From assembly GCF_001707885.1 (NCBI RefSeq), contig NZ_MASS01000045.1, positions 1 to 36,722 on the forward strand: DNA of 36,722 nt, in the 5' to 3' direction. This stretch comes from Desulfosporosinus cupriresistens. GTDB taxonomy: Bacteria > Bacillota > Desulfitobacteriia > Desulfitobacteriales > Desulfitobacteriaceae. The notes beneath the pieces were generated by a model that was given only the letters and a program-made list of their open reading frames with translations, did not search any database and was not told where the DNA came from. The position numbers were made by a program, and so were the translations under genes. Shown one piece after another: positions 30,638-36,722 of this stretch. Positions within the stretch are counted from its first letter, which is position 1. Every line of letters begins with the position of its first letter.

Positions 30638-32032
30638 GTGGCAGTTTTAGGAATTATATTAAGCTTAGCGCTCTTAATGTTCATGGCTTATCGTGGCTTC
30701 TCGGTCATTTTTTTCGCCCCTGTGTTTGCAATCCTAGCGGCCATATTTTCTGGAATGGCGATTATGCCGACGTATACGGAAATATTCCTGCCCAATCTAG
30801 CGAACTATGCCAAGGTATACTTCCCGTTCTTCCTCTTAGGAGCCGTCTTTGGTAAAGTCATGGAAGAATCTGGCGCAGCGAAGGCCATTGCTAAAGCGAT
30901 TGTTCAAAAACTGGGGAAAAAACAAGCTATGTTATCCGTGGTCTTGTCGGCAGCGATTCTCACCTACGGAGGGGTCAGTCTTTTCGTAGTAGCGTTTGCC
31001 GTGTACCCGTTTGCTGCTTCGATCTTTAAAGAAGCAGACATTCCCAAACGTCTGGTGCCAGCAACGATCGCCTTAGGGGCTTTTACGTTTACCATGGATG
31101 CTCTGCCGGGAACCCCGCAGATTCAAAACTCTATCCCGATGAAGTTTTTCAATACAGATCTTTATGCTGCTCCGATCTTTGGGACCTTGGGTGCTATTAT
31201 GGTTTTAGTTGGCGGCATTGCTTTTTTAGAGTGGCGTAAACGTACGGCCCAAGCAGCAGGAGAAGGGTATGGAACAGATCATAAAAACGAACCTGAAGTA
31301 GTTGAAGATAGCAACCTGCCGAACCCGATATTGGCAGCTTTACCGTTGGTTTCAGTACTTGTTGTTTCACTCATTTTACAAAAGTTAGTTTTTCCGAAAT
31401 GGGATATTCTTTCCTGGGTGACCCAAGCTCCTTATAACATTGCCAAAACAGGCGTTGTCGGATCAATGAATAACTGGGCACTGATGATTGCCCTTGCGGT
31501 TGGTATTGGCCTGGCCTTCGTTATTAACCCTAGGCGGATTAAAGGAAATGTCGCTAAAGCAATTAATGCCGGGGCCATCGGTTCTCTCCTAGCTGTTATG
31601 AACACAGCGTCTGAAGTCGGTTTTGGTAACGTTATCAAATCTCTCCCAGGCTTTCAAACAATCGCTCATGCTTTAACGGGTATTAATTGAGGGGGGAGTC
31701 CCTTGTTGTCTGAAGCGGTTACAGTAAATGTTTTGTCCGGGGTTACAGGTTCCGCTTCAGGGGGGATGAGCATTGCCCTAGATACGTTTGGGAAACAGTA
31801 CTTGGATTGGGCTTCGAGAGTGGGGGTTGACGCTCAATTACTGCATCGTGTAGCATCTATGGCTTCTGGAGGAATGGACACCTTACCTCATAACGGGGCG
31901 GTCATCACGCTGTTGGGAATTGCCGGTTTAACGCATAAGCAAGCCTATAAAGATATCTTTGCTATTACCTTGCTAAAGACAGGAACTGTTTTTACACTCA
32001 TTCTGCTGCAAGGGGTTTTCCACTTTGTTTAA
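30638..32032 (+). pseudogene. GntP-family permease interrupted by one in-frame TGA
   Basis: Multi-helix anion/H+ symporter family (gluconate, D-serine, hydroxybutyrate). The first part (GTG 30638, GGAGGTG upstream, 350 codons) starts MAVLGIILSLALLMFMAYRG and contains LTYGGVSLFVVAFAVYPFA and TMDALPGTPQIQNSIP. A TGA at 31688-31690 stops it after LTGIN. The same frame then continues GGSPLLSEAVTVNVLSGVTG to 32032. The two parts together give about 464 residues, the normal length. No frameshift is needed, so a single base change (for example GGA or CGA to TGA) is enough. Gene position after the thiolase suggests uptake of a hydroxy- or keto-acid. A TTG at 31703 could restart the distal part. Confidence 0.85.
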
Positions 32033-32067
32033 ATAGGGAGGAGAAGCACTTCTTCTAAAGCGAAGAG

Positions 32068-32109
32068 AGAGCAAGTTCCAACTTGAATGTTGGCGCTTGC
32101 TCTTTTTTT
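32068..32109 (+). terminator. Terminator of the CoA-transferase/thiolase/permease operon
   Basis: AGAGCAAG pairs with CTTGCTCT, reinforced by CCAAC/GTTGG inside, followed by TTTTTTT. Confidence 0.9.
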
Positions 32110-32283
32110 ATCATTATCTTCCTATATAAATGGATATTCTTCAAGGTTGCAGAGTGATGGGATAAGGAACGAGAAGAAGCCTTAATGCTCTAGACTTGAA
32201 TCTGTTCCAGGCCTAATGTAAAATGTTTGGTAGTCTCAATAGCGCGTAAAACGTTGGAAAATTATAATAAAGGAGTTAATTGT

Positions 32284-32967
32284 ATGAGAAAGTTTAGTGT
32301 GATGATGTTTATTTCAATATTAGTAATAATCCTGACGATCATTGGTTGTGGGGCCCAGACTAAAAATGAGGCGACGACACCATCACCAAATAAGGACAAT
32401 ACCCAAACACAAAGTAATACATCACCTGAATTAAGCGTAAAGAATAATCCTATTGTCACTATTACAATGGCAAATCGGGACCAGATTAAGGTCGAACTTT
32501 ACCCAGATGTCGCTCCGAATACTGTGAAAAGCTTCGTATCTTTGGTGCAAAAGGGATTCTACAACGGCTTAATCTTTCATAGAGTGATTCCGGGGTTTAT
32601 GATACAAGGTGGGGATCCCAACGGGAATGGCACTGGGGGACCAGGATATACTATTAAAGGAGAATTTACGAACAATGGTTTTGTCAATAACTTAAAGCAT
32701 GAACGTGGAGTAATTTCTATGGGTAGACTACAAAATGATCCTAATTCTGCTGGTTCTCAATTTTTCATAATGGCTGACACTATGCCAAGCTTAGACGGTG
32801 ATTATGCTGCCTTTGGTAAGGTGATCAGCGGTATGGACGCTGTGGATAAGATTGTTAATAGTCCACGGGACAAAAGTGATAAACCTCTACAGAACCAGGT
32901 TATGCAAAGTGTGACGGTTGATACCTTAGGAGTAAAATATGGTCAGCCGGAGGTAATTAATAAATAA
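32284..32967 (+). CDS. Cyclophilin-type peptidyl-prolyl isomerase, lipoprotein
   Basis: Extracytoplasmic folding enzyme, 227 aa. The signal MRKFSVMMFISILVIILTII leads to the lipobox Cys (IIGCGAQ, near residue 22). A Thr/Asn/Gln-rich linker precedes the cyclophilin domain (about residues 60-220): VELYPDVAPNTVKSFVSLV, the active-site FHRVIPGFMIQGGDP, GSQFFI and FGKVISGMDAVDKI. ATG 32284 has AAAGGAG upstream; an earlier in-frame GTG-type start would spoil the signal peptide. It is monocistronic, with a hairpin after it. Confidence 0.93.
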   Translation: MRKFSVMMFISILVIILTIIGCGAQTKNEATTPSPNKDNTQTQSNTSPELSVKNNPIVTITMANRDQIKVELYPDVAPNTVKSFVSLVQKGFYNGLIFHRVIPGFMIQGGDPNGNGTGGPGYTIKGEFTNNGFVNNLKHERGVISMGRLQNDPNSAGSQFFIMADTMPSLDGDYAAFGKVISGMDAVDKIVNSPRDKSDKPLQNQVMQSVTVDTLGVKYGQPEVINK

Positions 32968-33013
32968 CTTCAAATATAATAGTCCACGGGAACACTAGCA
33001 GAAAATCCGAACA

Positions 33014-33055
33014 GATACGGAAAAAGGACCAGTTTTTGCTGGTCCTTTCCGTATC
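33014..33055 (+). terminator. Strong hairpin after the cyclophilin gene
   Basis: GATACGGAAA(AA)GGACCAG pairs with CTGGTCCTTTCCGTATC around TTTTTG. The A/T-rich stretches sit inside the stem; the T tract after it is weak. It may serve both the plus-strand gene and the small minus-strand ORF. Confidence 0.75.
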
Positions 33056-33066
33056 TAAGCGAAGAA

Positions 33067-33204
33067 TTAACGAATACTTTCAGCGCTCTCGGATGTCCGA
33101 CGAAACATTTTCCCCCCAACACTAGGGATACTAGCTATACTACGTGATAATTTCAATTGACTCGTCATTGCATGTTTAGTTACATGTGAATTGGATTGTT
33201 TCAT
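33067..33204 (-). CDS. Small basic hypothetical protein (45 aa)
   Basis: MKQSNSHVTKHAMTSQLKLS begins a 45-residue polar, Ser/Lys/Arg-rich protein ending SESAESIR. A strong ribosome site (GAGGGAGG, about eight bases before the ATG) supports translation, and a hairpin lies just beyond the stop. There are no Cys residues, signal or membrane segment. I do not recognise a family. Confidence 0.5.
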   Translation of the reverse strand: MKQSNSHVTKHAMTSQLKLSRSIASIPSVGGKMFRRTSESAESIR

Positions 33205-33670
33205 AATAATTTCCTCCCTCGTATAATGTGTGTCTTGAAAGATTTCGAACTTATGATTAGTTTTGGTCTTTGGAATATGAGAAACAAACCGTTGGTACTA
33301 ATTTCTCCGATGAGATCGTAGATAAATCGTGGTAAGTTTTGGTCTGACATTGCCTGTTTATTTAAATTTTTAGAAAGTACGAGAGAGCCTAATTTGAACA
33401 CTTTGTTAGACGAAGTAGTGGTAGCCTTATTTCTGACCCAATTAATACAATCTTCTTATCTATAATTACATGACTTATAGTTTCATTTTTAAAATAGAGC
33501 GAAGAACTTGAAATGTGTGCAGAACAGCAATAAAATCAAAACAGAAATTTACCTTTTCAAGCTGTGATAGAGAAATGAGTCTGATATAATAAGACGACGA
33601 ACAGAAAATGGTCAATATGGCTCGGGATCTTTTTAAAGAATTTGCAATAGTTTTAGGAGGAATATACACC
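33205..33670. other. Intergenic region before tex, with an extended -10 promoter
   Basis: About 460 bp. An extended -10 box TGATATAAT (33582-33590) precedes tex; the -35 match is poor. On the minus strand an open stretch from about 33435 to 33209 (INWVRNKATTTSSNKVF to HIIRGRKLL) looks slightly protein-like but has no start with a ribosome site. It may be a decayed gene or chance. Confidence 0.45.
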
Positions 33671-35839
33671 TTGGAATTTAATCAACTCATTGCTAAGGAG
33701 CTAAACCTGAAGATAACTCAAGTGAAAGAAGCGGTTAATTTATTGGATGGAGGAAACACCATCCCTTTTATTGCTCGCTACCGCAAGGAAGCAACTGGAG
33801 AGCTTGATGAAAATGCGTTGCGCGATATCGTGGAACGTTTGGATTATTTGCGACGTTTGGAACAACGAAAAACGGAAGTCGTGCGTCTAATTGAAGAACA
33901 AGGTAAGCTTACAGAAGAACTGTCTGCTCAAATTACAGCGGCAATGGTGCTTCAGGACGTCGAAGACCTTTACCGACCTTATAAGCAAAAACGACGGACA
34001 CGAGCAACTATGGCTAAAGAAAAAGGCCTTGAACCTTTAGCTGAGTGGTTGTTAACGCAATATGCCAGAGGAGATTCTCAGGCAGAGGCAGAAAAATATT
34101 TGAATCCAGAACTAGGTGTGAATTCAATGGAGGAAGCTTTGACTGGAGCCATGGATATTATCGCAGAAACTATTGCTGATGATGCAGTATTACGCAAACA
34201 GATTAGGGAGAAGACTTTGAACATTGCCGATGTAGTAGCCACCGCTTCGGCTAAGAAAGCTAAAGTGCGTTCCCCCTTTGAGATGTATTATGACTATCGT
34301 GAGCCAGTCCGAAGAATTCCACCACATCGTATTTTAGCCTTAAATCGTGGTGAAAAGGAAGAGTTCCTATCCGTAAAGATTGAAGCTCCTGTAGATAATT
34401 TACATAGAATTATAGAACTTCGCTATGTTAAAGCGGGACCATGTGCTCCTTTAGTTCAAAAAGCGGCAGTAGATGCGTATAAACGATTAATTGAGCCTTC
34501 AATTGAACGAGAGGTGCGCACGGAACTTTCCGATCGAGCGGAGGAACAAGCCATAAAAGTGTTTGCAGCTAATCTTCGACAACTTTTGCTTCAACCGCCT
34601 GTTCGTGGGAAGATGGTTCTAGGTCTTGATCCTGGATTTCGGACAGGATGCAAATGGGCGGTTGTCGATGAGACAGGAAAACTTCTTCAAGTTGGCGTAA
34701 TTTATCCGCATCCGCCACAGAACAAACGAGAAGAGGCAAAGAACAGTTTACGAAAGGTTATTCTTGAGTTTGATGCTAATATCATTGCCATTGGAAATGG
34801 TACAGCCTCTAGAGAAACGGAAGAGGTTGTGGCAGAAATGATTCGTGAAGACGGGATTGCTACTGAGTTTATTCTAGTGAGCGAAGCTGGGGCATCGGTT
34901 TATTCCGCTTCAAAAATAGCAGGTGAAGAATTCCCGGAATTTGATCTCTCCTTGCGGAGTGCAGTGTCCATCGCCAGGCGGCTCCAAGACCCTCTTGCAG
35001 AACTGGTGAAGATCGAACCGAAAGCCGTTGGTGTTGGTCAATATCAGCATGATGTCCAACCTAAACGCTTGGAGGAATCCCTACATGGCGTCGTAGAATC
35101 TTGTGTTAATGTCGTAGGTGTTGATTTAAACACCGCCTCTGCTTCTTTGCTTCAATATGTGGCTGGATTAAAGCCAGCGGTTGCCAAGAATATCGTGGCC
35201 TGGCGAGAAGAACATGGGAAATTTAGTCATCGTGACCAACTCAAGAAAATTCCGCGGCTGGGAGAGCAGACGTATATCCAGTGTGCGGGCTTTATTCGTC
35301 TACCCGATGGAATAAACCCCCTAGAGAATACGCCAGTTCACCCCGAGTCATATCCGCTTGCCAAAGACATCTTGAAAAAGATCGGACATACGCCTGGGGA
35401 TTTACGGGATCACTTAACTGAAGTACGCAAAAAACTCGCTCGCTTAGAACCAACAGAGCTTGCAGAAGAGTTTCAAGCCGGGATTCCTACCGTCCGAGAT
35501 ATTCTAGATGCTCTGCAAAGACCTGGGAGAGATCCTCGGGAGGATTTGCCACGGCCGTTACTTCGGAGGGATGTCACTCATATGGAGGATCTTAGCGAAG
35601 GAATGGTCTTGGAGGGAACAGTGCGTAATGTTGTAGATTTCGGGGCGTTTGTGGATATCGGTGTTAAACACGATGGGCTTGTGCACATTTCCCAACTAAC
35701 CGATAAGTTTATTAAACACCCTATGGAAGTAGTAGCTGTCGGTGACATAGTCAAGGTACGTGTTATCGGACTTGATAAGGCTAGAGAACGTGTGAGTCTA
35801 TCCATGAGAGATCTTTCGATTTGCGTTACACCTTCATGA
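33671..35839 (+). CDS. tex: Transcription accessory / RNA-binding protein Tex
   Basis: Tex-family nucleic-acid-binding protein, 722 aa. It has an N-terminal helical region (FIARYRKEATGELDE, near residue 32), a YqgF/RuvC-like domain (VLGLDPGFRTGCKWAVVDE, about 315-335), a helix-hairpin-helix region (LNTASASLLQYVAGL and IPRLGEQTYIQCAGFIRL) and a C-terminal S1 domain (GMVLEGTVRNVVDFGAFVDI to RVSLSMRDL). I choose TTG 33671 because AGGAGGAAT sits just upstream and the protein then begins MEFNQLIAKEL as in the family; the ATG at 33608 would add 21 unrelated residues and lies close to the promoter. It is monocistronic. Confidence 0.92.
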   Translation: MEFNQLIAKELNLKITQVKEAVNLLDGGNTIPFIARYRKEATGELDENALRDIVERLDYLRRLEQRKTEVVRLIEEQGKLTEELSAQITAAMVLQDVEDLYRPYKQKRRTRATMAKEKGLEPLAEWLLTQYARGDSQAEAEKYLNPELGVNSMEEALTGAMDIIAETIADDAVLRKQIREKTLNIADVVATASAKKAKVRSPFEMYYDYREPVRRIPPHRILALNRGEKEEFLSVKIEAPVDNLHRIIELRYVKAGPCAPLVQKAAVDAYKRLIEPSIEREVRTELSDRAEEQAIKVFAANLRQLLLQPPVRGKMVLGLDPGFRTGCKWAVVDETGKLLQVGVIYPHPPQNKREEAKNSLRKVILEFDANIIAIGNGTASRETEEVVAEMIREDGIATEFILVSEAGASVYSASKIAGEEFPEFDLSLRSAVSIARRLQDPLAELVKIEPKAVGVGQYQHDVQPKRLEESLHGVVESCVNVVGVDLNTASASLLQYVAGLKPAVAKNIVAWREEHGKFSHRDQLKKIPRLGEQTYIQCAGFIRLPDGINPLENTPVHPESYPLAKDILKKIGHTPGDLRDHLTEVRKKLARLEPTELAEEFQAGIPTVRDILDALQRPGRDPREDLPRPLLRRDVTHMEDLSEGMVLEGTVRNVVDFGAFVDIGVKHDGLVHISQLTDKFIKHPMEVVAVGDIVKVRVIGLDKARERVSLSMRDLSICVTPS

Positions 35840-35918
35840 TCTAATCTGTAGGAATGCATGATTTTCCACTCTTATTGCATAAAATTCCTATCGGAATTAT
35901 CAAGAGTTCTGCAAATTG

Positions 35919-35957
35919 ATAACCACGACTTAAAGAAGTCGTGGTTATTCTTTTTAT
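35919..35957. terminator. Terminator between tex and the HD-GYP gene
   Basis: ATAACCACGACTT pairs with AAGTCGTGGTTAT around AAAG, followed by TCTTTTTAT on the tex strand. It separates two convergent genes. Confidence 0.88.
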
Positions 35958-35963
35958 AACAAG

Positions 35964-36617
35964 TTAGGGTTCTATTTGTCTTATTTCATTAGCCCTGAGT
36001 TTAAGAGAGATCTCTTCCATTATCATTTCAACAAAGGCTTGTCCTAAGTATGGGTCGAACTGTCTTCCCAATTGTATCTGTATTTCCTCTAAAGCTTTCT
36101 GAAAGGTCATAGCTTTTCGATAAAGTCTACCTGAAGTCATAGCCTCGAAAGCATCAGCTAAGGAAACAATTCTTGCTGCAAGCGGGATTTTTTCTCCGCG
36201 AAGTCCATGTGGATAGCCTTTTCCATTGTATTGTTCATGATGATGAAGGGCAATGGGAATGATAGAAGATAAGGCTTTGGCTGGCGCTAAGATTCGGGAA
36301 CCAATCTCGGGATGATCTTTAAGACGGTCGTATTCGTTTTCCGTTAAGGCACTGGGTTTAAGCAAAATATCATCTCGGATTCCAATTTTACCAATGTCGT
36401 GGAGTAAAGCGCCCATACGGAGTTGTCGTATTTCCTCTTGAGAGAGTTCTAGCCGAAGACCCAGCATCACGGCATATTTCTTCACCAGAACAGAGTGTTC
36501 CCAAGTTTCTATGTTCCTTGCAGCAAGTGTCATCGCTAAAGTCTGTAAAAATTCGTTAAATGATGGCGACTTTTGAATCCGGCACAAATCTTTTATGCTG
36601 CTATTCCGTGAGCGCAT
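35964..36617 (-). CDS. HD-GYP domain protein (probable c-di-GMP phosphodiesterase)
   Basis: HD-GYP hydrolase, 217 aa. The metal-binding HD is in LLHDIGKIGI, with HH in ALHHHEQYNGKGYPHGLRGEK containing the GYP signature, and SLADAFEAMTSGRLYR follows. The N-terminal ~35 residues have no recognisable receiver domain. The start is ATG 36617 with TTGGAGG upstream. It lies about 25 bp after a response-regulator receiver tail, so signal input is probably encoded by a separate gene. Confidence 0.92.
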   Translation of the reverse strand: MRSRNSSIKDLCRIQKSPSFNEFLQTLAMTLAARNIETWEHSVLVKKYAVMLGLRLELSQEEIRQLRMGALLHDIGKIGIRDDILLKPSALTENEYDRLKDHPEIGSRILAPAKALSSIIPIALHHHEQYNGKGYPHGLRGEKIPLAARIVSLADAFEAMTSGRLYRKAMTFQKALEEIQIQLGRQFDPYLGQAFVEMIMEEISLKLRANEIRQIEP

Positions 36618-36642
36618 GGGCCACCTCCAAAAAAAGTAAAGG

Positions 36643-36722
36643 TTATTCAAAAATTTTTCGAACCTTAGAAATAAGTTCGTAGATATCAAATGGTTTAATC
36701 AACACCCCTTGAGCCCCTTGTT
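36643..36722 (-). CDS. Response-regulator receiver domain, C-terminal end (cut by window edge)
   Basis: The frame reads QGAQGVLIKPFDIYELISKV then RKIFE and stop. The LIKPF motif with the conserved Lys-Pro is the end of a CheY-like receiver. Only about 26 residues are in the window. It appears to be a stand-alone receiver upstream of the HD-GYP gene, instead of the usual receiver-HD-GYP fusion. Confidence 0.8.
   Translation of the reverse strand, partial: QGAQGVLIKPFDIYELISKVRKIFE

Noticed and set aside
31688..31730. Selenocysteine readthrough at the GntP TGA
   Set aside because: Only a trivial GGG/CCC hairpin follows, the family has no known selenoproteins, and a nonsense mutation is simpler.
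33209..33435. Minus-strand open stretch upstream of the 45-aa ORF
   Set aside because: No start codon with a ribosome site, overlap with the small ORF's own leader, and no recognisable motif. Described only as part of the intergenic region.

Overview
The window looks like a chromosomal segment from an anaerobic, moderately AT-rich Clostridia member. A Desulfosporosinus/Desulfitobacterium-type Peptococcaceae is my best guess. This is inferred from strong GGAGG ribosome sites, the hydrogenase types, a full hyp set, the sigma-54 regulator and the overall gene style; no rRNA or other decisive marker is present.

Positions 1-20750 form a hydrogenase super-locus. Block A encodes a Tat-exported [NiFe] hydrogenase (small subunit, large subunit, maturation protease), a collapsed hypA scar, a trimeric NuoE/NuoF/HydA-type [FeFe] hydrogenase, a TM1266-type regulator and the H-cluster maturase HydG. 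Then comes a third, frameshifted copy of the [NiFe] small-subunit 5' end (block B). Block C is a second, nearly identical [NiFe] hydrogenase followed by hypA, hypB, tatA, two different tatC genes, hypC, hypD, hypE and, after a hairpin, hypF. Block C could therefore build the NiFe(CN)2CO site, insert nickel, trim the large subunit and export the folded enzyme. No cytochrome b partner, HydE or HydF gene is in view.

Positions 20730-23370 are a scar zone. A hydB fragment, a frameshifted aspartate ammonia-lyase fragment, an intact mazEF toxin-antitoxin pair, an unidentified minus-strand remnant and a fused hydA/TM1266 fragment lie here. Their order (hydB' ... hydA'-TM1266') matches block A, so a further [FeFe] operon probably once stood here. 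The scar contributes the last codons of both hypF and the neighbouring ABC ATPase.

Positions 23350-25978 (minus strand) encode an SsuABC/TauABC-like transporter. Positions 26368-32032 hold a sigma-54 activator-like gene and a CoA-transferase / SDR dehydrogenase / thiolase / GntP permease operon, preceded by a near-consensus -24/-12 promoter and two 18-bp palindromes 73 bp apart. This looks like a short-chain hydroxy- or keto-acid utilisation operon, but the activator has lost its ATPase core, the CoA-transferase has lost its middle and catalytic region, and the permease is split by one in-frame TGA.

The rest is housekeeping: a cyclophilin lipoprotein, a 45-residue small ORF, the RNA-binding factor Tex, an HD-GYP protein, and the tail of a response-regulator receiver cut by the window edge.

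The most novel-looking system is the TatA-TatC1-TatC2 unit embedded in the hyp operon. The two TatC paralogues have lost complementary sets of conserved residues, suggesting an obligate TatC heteromer dedicated to hydrogenase export.
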